Source: Cytobacillus oceanisediminis
GTDB lineage: Bacteria > Bacillota > Bacilli > Bacillales > Cytobacillaceae
NCBI RefSeq assembly: GCF_022811925.1
Contig: NZ_CP065511.1
Span: forward strand, 3,651,501-3,715,500
DNA: 64,000 nucleotides
Reading direction: 5' to 3'
The translations under genes and the position numbers were made by a program. The first letter of the stretch is position 1. The number at the start of each line of letters is the position of its first letter. Positions 18,407-26,085 of this stretch are shown piece after piece. The notes under the pieces were generated by a model. That model was not told the origin of the DNA. It ran no database searches and saw only the letters and a list, made by a program, of their open reading frames with translations.

Positions 18407-19627
18407 ATGAACCGTAAAATTTTTCTGTATGTAAAAGCTTTTTCCGATTTGGGTACGTTCATGGACCTGATTGCCATTAATGTGCTCATGTATGCGGCCA
18501 CCGGAAGCTCTGCCTGGCTTGCAGCGACAATGGCCATCAGGACACTTGGCGGCGTTTTATCAAGTCTTTTCTCAGGGGTTCTGGCCGATCGCTTTGACCG
18601 CCGAAAAATTATGATTTGGACGGATGTATTCCGTGCTGTCATCATTTTAGGCTTAATACCTTTTCCAAATCCAATCATGATTCTCATTGTTTGCTTCTTT
18701 ATCGGATTGACATCAAGCTTTTTTGCAGTTAGCTACAGCGCAGAAATTCCTCAGATTTTTGGCGAGGATAAAGTACTGGAGACGAATGCGTTAATTTCCC
18801 GATTAACATCTGTCAGCCTGGTGTTTGGTTTTATCGGGGCTGGAGTTATAACTGATTTCCTCGGATACCAGGTAACTTTAATCATTGATGCCACAACCTA
18901 CGTCATTTCAGCACTCGTTCTATTAAAAATGAAATGGCAAACCTCGGAATCAGCCGTAAATAAAAGGATCAGCAGCGGCTTTAAAGAGAAACTTGCCAGC
19001 ATTAGCAGAGATTTGAAAGAAGTTTATTCCTTTATTTTGCTGAAGCAGATGCTGCTTCTTGTCAATATTGTCTTCCTAATTGGGGCATTCGCAGGTGCTT
19101 CGCATAATTTGGGGATTCCGCTGCTGGCCGAAAATATAGATAGCAGCAAACAAAGTTTTTACTACGGGTTAATCTGGGGTGTATGGGGAATTGGATCAGT
19201 ATTAGCAACCATGATTCTGCCAAAATTGAAAAGCCTCCGGGAAAACCGCCTTTATTTTGCATGCTTTGTATCCGCCATGCTTATGTCCGCAGGTTTTATC
19301 ACCTTCCTGTCCAATCATAGCTTATGGATCATTCTGCCGTTTGCCTTTTTAACTGGTATTTTTGATGCGGGTTTCACGACTCTGCATGCCACAATCCTGC
19401 AAAAGACAGACAACCATATCAGAGGCAGAATTTTTGGAGTAGGAATGCTTTTAAAATCATTGGGCTTTGCACTTGGATTTGTTGCCGCCCCTCTTGTACT
19501 GGAAGTATTCTCATTAGCTAAAATGGTTTGGCTCTTCCATAGGACATTAATATCTGCAAGCATTCTCGTCCTGATTTTTGCTGCGGGGAGCCATAAAAAA
19601 GTTAAGAGAATGAGTCAAGGTGTATAA
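18407..19627 (+). CDS. MFS transporter (drug or macrolide efflux-type)
   Basis: 406 residues from ATG 18407, which follows AGGGAG. The upstream in-frame stretch from 18341 is AT-rich leader without a ribosome site. About 12 hydrophobic helices, and MFS motif A between helices 2 and 3 (GVLADRFDRRKIMIW). The sequence resembles MefA/YfiS-like exporters. Substrate unknown. Confidence 0.85.
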   Translation: MNRKIFLYVKAFSDLGTFMDLIAINVLMYAATGSSAWLAATMAIRTLGGVLSSLFSGVLADRFDRRKIMIWTDVFRAVIILGLIPFPNPIMILIVCFFIGLTSSFFAVSYSAEIPQIFGEDKVLETNALISRLTSVSLVFGFIGAGVITDFLGYQVTLIIDATTYVISALVLLKMKWQTSESAVNKRISSGFKEKLASISRDLKEVYSFILLKQMLLLVNIVFLIGAFAGASHNLGIPLLAENIDSSKQSFYYGLIWGVWGIGSVLATMILPKLKSLRENRLYFACFVSAMLMSAGFITFLSNHSLWIILPFAFLTGIFDAGFTTLHATILQKTDNHIRGRIFGVGMLLKSLGFALGFVAAPLVLEVFSLAKMVWLFHRTLISASILVLIFAAGSHKKVKRMSQGV

Positions 19628-19633
19628 GTTAGA

Positions 19634-19662
19634 GCCCAGTTCATGAACTGGGCCAGCTTTAT
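19634..19662 (+). terminator. Probable terminator of the MFS gene
   Basis: GCCCAGTTCATGAACTGGGC is a perfect 20-base palindrome seven bases after the stop, followed by an interrupted T tract. Confidence 0.55.
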
Positions 19663-19700
19663 TTTGCATGAACTTAGATTGACGAGGTGCAAACACGTAC

Positions 19701-20447
19701 TTAACCAAAAAGGTAAACCTCATCCCCTGCCGAAATTTCACCTATTTTCTTGACTGAGGAATACACACCAAAGTGATTATCCCTTTCTCTAATAACCTTT
19801 TTATGCAAACTTGGATCCCTCTCCCCGCTCTCAGGATCTACAGTAATAATCATACACCGTTCGCAATGCCGCTTAACTTTAATCTCCGCACTTCCAATTT
19901 TCATTGTCTTCCCAAACCATTTATCCTCAGCAAAAGGATCATCCTTTATCAGGGAAATGACTAAATTCGGGCGAAACCGCTGGAAGTCCAGCTTCTCTTT
20001 GCCCCACATCTCTTTCATTTTTTGCAGGGACGCGTCTGTCACTAATAGAATATTTTCCTCTTCAATTGCCCCTTCAGGTACATGGGCAGGACTATATTTC
20101 ACTGGAGTGATTTTTCTGGAAGAATGGTCCTCAATTTCTTTTAACAATTCTTCATCATCCCAGGGGATCCGTCTGCCGTCCGGGGTAGTAATACTTACTG
20201 GAGGAAATAGGTTCTCATTTTCCTCTCCCATAAACCCTGCTTTATACCTGACCATTTCCGGATACTGAGTAATCGTTAAATATTTCCCTGGCCTTGATTC
20301 ATCCAGGTAGGCATGGCTGCGATCCCCATACAGTCCATAATCCATTACCTTTGTTTTTACCACACTTTCCCCGTGAAAGCTTTTCACCGGATAGCGGACA
20401 ATCTCTTTAACATGTCCTATTAGCACCTTCCATTCCACTCCCTTCAA
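19701..20447 (-). CDS. MOSC-domain protein (YcbX-like)
   Basis: 248 residues. The N-terminal beta-barrel part (VKEIVRYPVKSFHGESV, YGDRSHAYLDESRPGKYLT) is followed by the MOSC domain with RFRPNLVISL and the conserved Cys pair of RHCERCMIITVDPESGERD. MOSC proteins carry sulfur or molybdenum cofactor; YcbX-like forms reduce N-hydroxylated bases. The start is uncertain: TTG at 20447 is the longest frame, and GTG at 20426 (giving VLIGHVKEIV) has a purine-rich AAGGGAG upstream and may be the true start. Confidence 0.82.
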   Translation of the reverse strand: MKGVEWKVLIGHVKEIVRYPVKSFHGESVVKTKVMDYGLYGDRSHAYLDESRPGKYLTITQYPEMVRYKAGFMGEENENLFPPVSITTPDGRRIPWDDEELLKEIEDHSSRKITPVKYSPAHVPEGAIEEENILLVTDASLQKMKEMWGKEKLDFQRFRPNLVISLIKDDPFAEDKWFGKTMKIGSAEIKVKRHCERCMIITVDPESGERDPSLHKKVIRERDNHFGVYSSVKKIGEISAGDEVYLFG

Positions 20448-20456
20448 CCAATAGAA

Positions 20457-20491
20457 ATATCCATGACAGCGGGTTCGGCTGTCATGGATAT
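20457..20491 (-). terminator. Strong hairpin ending the DUF2187/37-aa gene pair
   Basis: ATATCCATGACAGC pairs perfectly (14 bp) with GCTGTCATGGATAT over a 7-base loop, just past the stop at 20495. The T tract is poor (TTCTATT), so it may also act as a 3' stabiliser. Confidence 0.6.
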
Positions 20492-20494
20492 CAT

Positions 20495-20608
20495 TTACTG
20501 CGGCCGTTTTGTTTGTCGCTTTGCTTTTTCATTCCTGTCCGATTGAATAATCTTTTCACGGACGTCAGGAGGTATGGACGCAGATGTTCGTTTTGGCTCA
20601 GATTTCAC
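20495..20608 (-). CDS. Small basic hypothetical protein (37 aa)
   Basis: GTG at 20608 preceded by AGGGAGGG. The peptide starts MKSEPKRTSASIPPDVREK and ends KRQTKRPQ; it is strongly basic and lacks hydrophobic segments. It lies 16 bases after the DUF2187 gene and before a hairpin, so probably in the same transcript. Function unknown. Confidence 0.5.
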   Translation of the reverse strand: MKSEPKRTSASIPPDVREKIIQSDRNEKAKRQTKRPQ

Positions 20609-20624
20609 CTTTAACCCTCCCTCT

Positions 20625-20834
20625 TTATTTAACGACTTTATAGCGCTTATGGCTGATCACCGTTTTTATGGGCTCATCCTTTTTCGGATTAATTCCAAGC
20701 TCCACAATGACTGAGTTATCCCGTACCACGATTACTCTGCCTTTTTTCCCTTTTTCGGAACCGCTTAAGATGCTAATCGTATCGCCGACATCTGCTTTTT
20801 TTCCTTTGCTTACCTTTTCTGTTTCTTCAGCCAT
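20625..20834 (-). CDS. DUF2187 (YkvS-like) KOW-motif protein
   Basis: 69 residues: a charged start, then a KOW-like beta fold (ADVGDTISILSGSEKGKKGR, VIVELGINPK, VISHKRYKVVK), the Bacillus DUF2187/YkvS pattern. KOW motifs bind RNA or ribosomal partners; no role is established. ATG after AAAGGAG. Confidence 0.75.
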   Translation of the reverse strand: MAEETEKVSKGKKADVGDTISILSGSEKGKKGRVIVVRDNSVIVELGINPKKDEPIKTVISHKRYKVVK

Positions 20835-20946
20835 CTCGATTCTCCTTTAAAAAATTATAATTTTTTTGCCGATTTTCACTATGTCGCTAGTATTGCCGTT
20901 TCCCTCTTCTGCAAAACCATAATATTTAAAATGAATGGACGTTTTC

Positions 20947-21675
20947 TTAAGAAAAATGATCAAGCACCAATGAAGCCAGCAAACCGATTGCTGCAATAAA
21001 TCCGGTCATCGGACCGCTGTCCTCAAAGGCTTCAGGCATCATCGTGGATGCAACCATGGCAATAATCGCGCCACCTGCAAATCCTGCAATTCCTGACAGG
21101 ACCTCTTTTGAAGCTTCAGCCAAAAATATGTATCCAGCCATCGAAGCAATTCCCGAAATGACAAATACCGAACTCCAAAGGAGGATGATTTTCTTTTTTG
21201 AATAGCCGCTTTTTTTCATTCCCGAGGTACTGGAAAGGCCTTCTGGAAAATTGCTGATAAAAATGGCTGTCACCAAAAGGAAACTCACCTTACCTCCTTC
21301 AAGCAGGCTTGTTCCGATCATGATTGATTCTGGTATGGCATCCATTATGGTTCCCGTAAAAAGGACTATTCCGCTGCTGGCTGCTGCTTTATGGCTGGAT
21401 CTTTTCCGGTTCTTAGCCCCCTTGTTTGAAATCATGATGTCAAAAAGGGTAAAGATAATAGCTCCAGCCACAAATCCAATGCCAGTCGGCAATAAGCCGC
21501 CGTTATCGACTGACTCCCCGAGAAGTTCATATGAGGCTGCACCAATCAGGACACCTGTTCCGAATGCCATAATGTATCCGATCATTTTTTTCCGGATGGG
21601 CAAAAACATAGCTGCCAATGCGCCTAAAAGGACTGCTGATCCAGAGACCCCTCCCCATAGTGCAGCATTCCACAT
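20947..21675 (-). CDS. ZIP-family divalent metal transporter
   Basis: About 242 residues with eight predicted helices. The metal-path motifs DAIPES (helix 4) and SNFPEGLSS (helix 5) are those of ZupT/ZIP proteins that import Zn, Mn, Fe or other divalent ions. ATG at 21675 is preferred because GGAAGGGGTG precedes it; the frame runs six codons further. It follows no visible metal operator. Substrate not determinable. Confidence 0.87.
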   Translation of the reverse strand: MWNAALWGGVSGSAVLLGALAAMFLPIRKKMIGYIMAFGTGVLIGAASYELLGESVDNGGLLPTGIGFVAGAIIFTLFDIMISNKGAKNRKRSSHKAAASSGIVLFTGTIMDAIPESIMIGTSLLEGGKVSFLLVTAIFISNFPEGLSSTSGMKKSGYSKKKIILLWSSVFVISGIASMAGYIFLAEASKEVLSGIAGFAGGAIIAMVASTMMPEAFEDSGPMTGFIAAIGLLASLVLDHFS

Positions 21676-21757
21676 CAAGTTCACCCCTTCCATTTTGTTT
21701 TGTCTTCTTTAATTATTTCCTTTTGGTCCTTCCTAAAAACCACTATTCAGAATAAGA

Positions 21758-21788
21758 TTAAAAAAGCAGAACCTCGAGGGTTCTGCTT
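21758..21788 (-). terminator. Terminator of the catDE-FMN reductase operon
   Basis: AAGCAGAACC pairs with GGTTCTGCTT (loop TCGAG) and the minus strand continues with TTTTTAAT. Confidence 0.85.
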
Positions 21789-21792
21789 AACT

Positions 21793-22332
21793 CTATCTAA
21801 TGGTTTTTAATGCACCGCTCCAGGATATCACCTGGTCAATCATTGCATTCACATTATCGAGATGAAGATCTTGAGGTTTAAATACTGTACCATTTTCAAA
21901 ATCAGTAAATAAAGACAATGTTGGATGTGTGCGCACATCAGCAATCATCAATTCACCCATGATTCCGCGCAGGTGTTCAGCAGCTCTCGCACCGCCAGTT
22001 GATCCATAGCTTACAATTCCTGCAGCTTTATTGTTCCAAGGTTCACGAGCTAGATCAAGTGCATTTTTTAATGCCCCTGTAATACTGTGGTTGTATTCTT
22101 GGACGATGAATATGAATCCATCCAGACTGTTAAGCTTCTCATTCCATTCAGCAATTCCCGGTGAATCTGCTTCACCTAAGAATGGCAATTTGAAATCAGC
22201 TATATCAATAATCTCATAATTGGCATCCCCGCGTCTATCGGCAATCTCTTTTACCCATGAACCGACCTGAGGGCTAACTCTCCCCTGACGTGTGCTTCCT
22301 AAGATAATCCCAATGTTTAATTTCTCGCTCAT
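21793..22332 (-). CDS. NADPH-dependent FMN reductase (azoreductase/quinone reductase-like)
   Basis: 179 residues from ATG 22332, with AAGGAGG eight bases upstream. An in-frame ATG at 22383 adding 17 residues (MGFFNQLFGRK...) also has a ribosome site, so both starts are possible. Flavodoxin-like fold with the FMN phosphate loop GSTRQGRVS and the QEYNHSITGALKNALD segment (PEYN in relatives). It catalyses NADPH-dependent two-electron reduction of flavin, quinones or azo compounds. It is the third gene after catD and catE, fitting quinone detoxification in one operon. Confidence 0.88.
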   Translation of the reverse strand: MSEKLNIGIILGSTRQGRVSPQVGSWVKEIADRRGDANYEIIDIADFKLPFLGEADSPGIAEWNEKLNSLDGFIFIVQEYNHSITGALKNALDLAREPWNNKAAGIVSYGSTGGARAAEHLRGIMGELMIADVRTHPTLSLFTDFENGTVFKPQDLHLDNVNAMIDQVISWSGALKTIR

Positions 22333-22406
22333 TGTTTGTTCCTCCTTAGATTTTCTTCCAAATAATTGATTAAAAAAACCCATGACTCACACCACCTGAT
22401 GATAAT

Positions 22407-23255
22407 TTAAACTCCTAAAATAATTCGATTCCCTGAAGGGTCTTCCGTAATCACCTGATTATTTTCAACAGATACAGCCGCACCTATCTTTTTCAAATTT
22501 TCCACTGCCTGATCTATGGCTGCTTCATTTTCAAAAATGAGCTTGAAGGATTGAAGCCCAACACTATTGGCTGAAGGCTGCGGTGCTCCTACTCCATTCC
22601 ATGTATTCAAACCAATATGGTGGTGATATTTTCCACTCGAAATGAACAGTGCCTGTGTGCCATATCGGCAGACTGCTTCAAATCCCAGCCCCTCTGTGTA
22701 AAACGTTTCGGTATCCGCCAGTTCTGCCACATGCAAATGGATATGCCCCATGACCGTACCGCCAGGCAGGCCTCTCCAGGACTGCTGCTGCCCAATTGAC
22801 AGCAGGTCAGGGAAGTCCAGAGGATCAACGGTCATATTTACTTCCCCGTTTTTCCATGTCCATTCGGAAGGATTACGGTCAGTGTAGATTTCTATCCCAT
22901 TGCCATCCGGATCTGACAGATAGAGTGCTTCGCTGACAAGGTGATCAGATGATCCAAATTGCAGCCCAATCTCGACGAAATGGCGCACTATCTTAGCCAA
23001 ATCAGAACGCTTTGGAAGGAGCAGGGCGAAATGATACAAACCTGTTGTTCTTCCCGTTGCTGGTTCAACATTTTCCGGCTGTTCGATGGTCAGTAATGCA
23101 GTTTTGCCATCAGCTGTCAGCTGGGCTGTTCTTTCTGTTTTTGTTAACACTTTAAATCCGATTACTTCTTTATAGAATGCTAGAGAACGTTCCAGATCCT
23201 GTACTTTCAGATTAACCTGAGCTACAAAAGTTATAGGTTTTTGGTGAAAATTCAT
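22407..23255 (-). CDS. catE: Catechol-2,3-dioxygenase-type VOC protein (CatE)
   Basis: 282 residues, two VOC modules in tandem. The N-terminal module begins VNLKVQDLERSLAFYK. The C-terminal one holds probable Fe ligands His in GHIHLHV and in GKYHHHIG, plus a late acidic residue. B. subtilis CatE (YfiE) opens catechol rings by extradiol cleavage and protects against catechol and quinones. It lies 16 bases after catD, with the same gene order as B. subtilis catDE. Confidence 0.88.
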   Translation of the reverse strand: MNFHQKPITFVAQVNLKVQDLERSLAFYKEVIGFKVLTKTERTAQLTADGKTALLTIEQPENVEPATGRTTGLYHFALLLPKRSDLAKIVRHFVEIGLQFGSSDHLVSEALYLSDPDGNGIEIYTDRNPSEWTWKNGEVNMTVDPLDFPDLLSIGQQQSWRGLPGGTVMGHIHLHVAELADTETFYTEGLGFEAVCRYGTQALFISSGKYHHHIGLNTWNGVGAPQPSANSVGLQSFKLIFENEAAIDQAVENLKKIGAAVSVENNQVITEDPSGNRIILGV

Positions 23256-23271
23256 GTGAATTCTCCTCCCA

Positions 23272-23676
23272 TTAGTTTGTATTTGATTGTGTTATTTTGC
23301 TCTCTAGAGACAGTGGTGATTCCTTAGCTAATACAAAATAGATCGATGCAGCAAGCAAGATTAAATCTAATTCATATCCCGCCATTTGACCGTTCCCCAG
23401 CAGGCCTGCGGACAGCTTAGCAGTAAAGATAGCTCCCAGCATGATGAAAGCAAATAGTACAGAAACAATTTTGGTGCCAATACCTAAAATAAGCGCTATG
23501 CCTCCTGCCAGCTCGATTACGGCAACGGCATAAGCCATAAAACCAGGAATACCGATACTATCGAAGAAACCGGCAGTATTGCTTATGCCTCCCTGAAATT
23601 TTGATAATCCATGAATAAAGAAAATAAATCCTAAAATTACACGCAGAATGAAATGGCCTAATTCGTTTTTGTTCAT
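23272..23676 (-). CDS. catD: DoxX-family membrane protein (CatD)
   Basis: 134 residues with four hydrophobic helices (GHFILRVILGFIFFIHGLSK, then helices around residues 45-62, 68-86 and 100-117), the DoxX/YfiD pattern. It is the partner of the CatE dioxygenase in B. subtilis; its role there is unclear, possibly thiol/quinone redox balance at the membrane. First gene of the operon, with promoter and operator directly upstream. Confidence 0.87.
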   Translation of the reverse strand: MNKNELGHFILRVILGFIFFIHGLSKFQGGISNTAGFFDSIGIPGFMAYAVAVIELAGGIALILGIGTKIVSVLFAFIMLGAIFTAKLSAGLLGNGQMAGYELDLILLAASIYFVLAKESPLSLESKITQSNTN

Positions 23677-23702
23677 GTTTTCCTCCTTGAATATTACGTT
23701 AG

Positions 23703-23723
23703 TTACTTACTTTATGTAAGTTA
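23703..23723. promoter_or_regulatory. Operator for the CatR/YodB-type regulator
   Basis: TTACTTACTTTATGTAAGTTA: half-sites ACTTAC/GTAAGT around TTTAT. It lies immediately downstream of the -10 of the catD promoter, where bound repressor would block initiation. YodB/CatR boxes in B. subtilis have the same TTAC...GTAA form. Confidence 0.75.
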
Positions 23724-23751
23724 GTATATTATTGATATTTGTTTTCGTCAA
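23723..23751 (-). promoter_or_regulatory. Sigma-A promoter of the catD operon
   Basis: Minus strand -35 TTGACG (23746-23751), 17-base spacer, -10 TATACT (23723-23728). It is near consensus and overlaps the operator edge. Confidence 0.8.
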
Positions 23752-23823
23752 GTAATTATTTTATAAAAAGTGATTTAATTATTTCCGGTTTATGACTATA
23801 ATAAGAAACAAGGAGTGATTATT

Positions 23824-24129
23824 ATGGAAAAGTCGCTAATTTGTCCAAGATTTGAAAAAGCCATTGGCATATTGAGCCAGCGCTGGACCGGATTGATCAT
23901 TTATCAATTGCTTAACGGGCCACAGCGGTTCTGCAGTATAGAATCCTCTATCGGGATAAGCGGCAAAGTTCTTTCAGACCGGTTAAAGGACCTGGAGAAT
24001 GAAGGGGTCGTAAAACGCGAAGTTTACCCTGAGACTCCTGTAAGAATCGAATATTCCCTGACAGAAAAAGGCCTGGCCATGGAGCCGCTAATGAAAGAAA
24101 TCGAAAAATGGTCGCAGAACTGGTTATAG
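23824..24129 (+). CDS. catR: HxlR/DUF24-type MarR regulator, redox-sensing (CatR/YodB-like)
   Basis: 101 residues. ATG 23824 has AAGGAG upstream; the GTG at 23815 lies too close to it. A winged-helix HxlR domain (QRWTGLIIYQLLNGPQRFCS, ISGKVLSDRLKDLENEGVV). The single N-terminal Cys7 (MEKSLICPRFEKA) corresponds to the cysteine that CatR and YodB use to sense diamide and quinones by alkylation or disulfide formation. Divergent from catDE with the operator between, so it probably represses catDE until oxidised. CatR is preferred over YodB by context. Confidence 0.86.
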   Translation: MEKSLICPRFEKAIGILSQRWTGLIIYQLLNGPQRFCSIESSIGISGKVLSDRLKDLENEGVVKREVYPETPVRIEYSLTEKGLAMEPLMKEIEKWSQNWL

Positions 24130-24152
24130 GCTTAATTTATATATGAATATCA

Positions 24153-24187
24153 AAAAAGAGTCTTCCCTATTTGGAAGACTCTTTTTT
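24153..24187. terminator. Bidirectional terminator after catR
   Basis: AAAAAGAGTCTTCC pairs with GGAAGACTCTTTTT over a 6-base loop, with A and T runs on both sides. Confidence 0.9.
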
Positions 24188-24235
24188 GCGTTATCTCTTT
24201 GATCGTGTTTATTCCTATTTTGACTGGGGAGCGAG

Positions 24236-24830
24236 TTCGGACTCATTTTTTCTGATTCTTGAATCTTCTGTCCGAAGGTGCCTCGACTTCGGACTCAATT
24301 CCTCGGATTTATCCTTACCCTGTCCGAAGGTGGTCTGTGTTCGGACTCATTCTCTCGGAATCTTGCTTCTTCTGTCCGAAGGTGCCTCGACTTCGGACTC
24401 AGTTCCTCGGATTTATCCTTACCCTGTCCGAAGGTGGGCCGTGTTCGGACTCATTCCCTCGAAATCTTGCTTCTTCTGTCCAAAGGTGCTCCGACTTCGG
24501 ACTCAATTCCTCGGATTTATCCCTACCCTGTCCGAAGGTGGGCCGTGTTCGGACTCATTCTCTCAGAACTTGCTTCTTCTGTCCGAAGGTGCCCCGACTT
24601 CGGACTCAATTCCTCGGATTTATCCTTACCCTGTCCGAAGGTGGGCCGTGTTCGGACTCATTCTCTCAGAATCTTGCTTCTTCTGTCCGAAGGTGCCCCG
24701 ACTTCGGACTCAATTCCTCGGATTTATCCTTACCCTGTCCGAAGATGGTCCTTGTTCGGACTCATTCTCTCGGATTCTTACTCAGCTTGTCCAAGGGCGC
24801 TCCCGGATTCGTCCTTCTCATGTCCAAATA
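24236..24830. repeat. 52-bp tandem repeat array 2 (11 units, two alternating types)
   Basis: TTCGGACTCA recurs at 24236, 24288, 24340, 24392, 24444, 24496, 24548, 24599, 24651, 24703 and 24755; steps are 52 apart from one 51. Units alternate between a type continuing ATTCCTCGGATTTATCC and a type continuing TTCTCTCGGAATCTTGC, so the higher-order period is 104 bp. The core GTCCGAAGGTG...TTCGGACTCA is shared with array 1. The ends decay (24781-24830). It lies between two convergent genes. All three forward frames stay open, but none has a start with a ribosome site. Confidence 0.95.
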
Positions 24831-24844
24831 AGGAAATAGCCAAT

Positions 24845-25714
24845 TTACTTTCCTTTTATCTCTGAAATATACTGTTTTACAACTTCATACACATAATCCT
24901 GGTTGGCGGCCGCAGTGTTGGGATCGTATTGGCCTCCGTTTGTTTTGTTATTAGAAAGAATACGAATTCCCAGGAATGGAACATCGTATGCTCCGGCAAT
25001 CTGCGCTGCTGCGGCGCCTTCCATTTCTTCTACTGATGTTCCGTAGTTTTCATGAAACCATCGGATGCGGTCAACTTCGTTATTCCATAGGTCCGCTGAA
25101 CCGATTGTCCCCTCGACTACTTTGCCTTTCTTGTGCTTATCTTTTACTGCTTTGGCAGCAGCAAGAAGATTTTCATCTCCCTTATAATAACGAATCTTTT
25201 CTGCATCAGGGTCTTCACCGGCACTTCCCTCAGAAGCCATCAGGTCCATTGGAATCCAATTCGTTGGTTCAATCCCTTCCCCTTCTTCCAAATGACCAGT
25301 CTTCAATGATCCGATATTAACTGTTCTTTCTCCTAAAACGATATCATACACATTCAAGCTCGGATCATGGCCGCCTGAAGTCCCCTGATTGATGATGGCG
25401 GCTGGATCATACTTTTCAATAGCGATTGCTGTGGCAGCCGCTGTATTTTCCATGCCTTTTCCGGTTTTAGCAACAATAACTGGGTACTTGTCCAGCTTTC
25501 CTTTATAAAAAACAAAGTTCCCTGATTTTTCAACTTTAACTTTATCTAATCGTTCAGCAAACTTTTCGGCCTCGATTGGCATTGGCCCTTGGATAAGAAT
25601 TGGCTTTTGGGCACCTTCAGCCTCTGTTTCTAATTTTGTGGCCGAAGAGCATCCTGCAAGCATCGCTGCAGACAGTGCTGCAATCGCAGCGAGTGAAGCT
25701 AATTTCTTTTTCAT
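24845..25714 (-). CDS. Exported nucleosidase/nucleoside phosphorylase-fold lipoprotein (MTA/SAH nucleosidase-like)
   Basis: 289 residues from ATG 25714, which follows GGGGAG; the frame extends 17 codons upstream without a ribosome site. Lipoprotein signal peptide with lipobox LAGC (Cys22). The PNP/UDP fold is visible as NQGTSGGHDPSLNVYDIVLG and the nucleoside-binding VEEMEGAAAAQIA; Asn replaces the usual catalytic Asp region in ILSNNKTNGG. Acting outside the membrane, it would release purine base from nucleosides for uptake. It is controlled by an upstream guanine riboswitch, which argues for purine salvage rather than methionine recycling. The exact substrate is unproven. Confidence 0.85.
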   Translation of the reverse strand: MKKKLASLAAIAALSAAMLAGCSSATKLETEAEGAQKPILIQGPMPIEAEKFAERLDKVKVEKSGNFVFYKGKLDKYPVIVAKTGKGMENTAAATAIAIEKYDPAAIINQGTSGGHDPSLNVYDIVLGERTVNIGSLKTGHLEEGEGIEPTNWIPMDLMASEGSAGEDPDAEKIRYYKGDENLLAAAKAVKDKHKKGKVVEGTIGSADLWNNEVDRIRWFHENYGTSVEEMEGAAAAQIAGAYDVPFLGIRILSNNKTNGGQYDPNTAAANQDYVYEVVKQYISEIKGK

Positions 25715-25767
25715 TGTACGTTCTCCCCTTTTCTTGTTGTCTAATACACCCGAAGTTCTGATCATAG

Positions 25768-25809
25768 AAAAAGGCCTGTAAAAGCAGAATGGTTTCTACC
25801 TTCCAGACC
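25768..25809 (-). terminator. Riboswitch-controlled terminator before the nucleosidase gene
   Basis: On the minus strand GGTCTG pairs with CAGGCC (one G-U), with inner GAAGGT/ACC-TTC pairing, then TTTTT. It is the expression platform of the purine aptamer. Confidence 0.65.
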
Positions 25810-25857
25810 ATAGAGTTAAAGCAGCTGCAATAAACTTGCAGTTATTCCTATACTTTA

Positions 25858-25928
25858 ACCCGTAGTCCGGTTCTTTCATTGGGAACCAGGTAGAAACACT
25901 CAGACCATATTACCGAGCATATACGAGT
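25858..25928 (-). promoter_or_regulatory. Guanine-class purine riboswitch aptamer
   Basis: Reading the minus strand: P1 ACTCGTA/TACGGGT; P2 CTCGG/CTGAG; the J2/3 core TTTCTACC; P3 GGTTC/GAACC; then GGACTACG. The pyrimidine that pairs with the ligand (position 74 of the xpt numbering) is C, the guanine/hypoxanthine type. It precedes the exported nucleosidase. Confidence 0.93.
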
Positions 25929-25954
25929 GATGAAATTAGTAAGATTACAATGCC

Positions 25955-25983
25955 AATATAACAAATATCTTGTGGGAATTCAA
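25955..25983 (-). promoter_or_regulatory. Probable sigma-A promoter of the guanine riboswitch transcript
   Basis: Minus strand -35 TTGAAT (25978-25983), 17-base spacer, -10 TATATT (25955-25960), about 25 bases before the aptamer. Confidence 0.6.
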
Positions 25984-26047
25984 CAAAAATACGAACAATT
26001 AGTACATATTCACTATTTAATATTCGTAATTAGGTAATATAAATCCA

Positions 26048-26078
26048 TAAAAAAACCTCCAGTTTAAAACTGGAGGTT
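26048..26078 (-). terminator. Terminator of brnQ
   Basis: AACCTCCAGTTT pairs with AAACTGGAGGTT around one base; a T run follows on the minus strand. Confidence 0.9.
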
Positions 26079-26085
26079 GCAATGA

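Noticed and set aside
24171..24865. Three overlapping ORFs of about 190-222 codons in array 2
   Set aside because: The same repeat artefact. The ORFs begin inside the catR terminator or the repeats, and the dimer structure explains the open frames.
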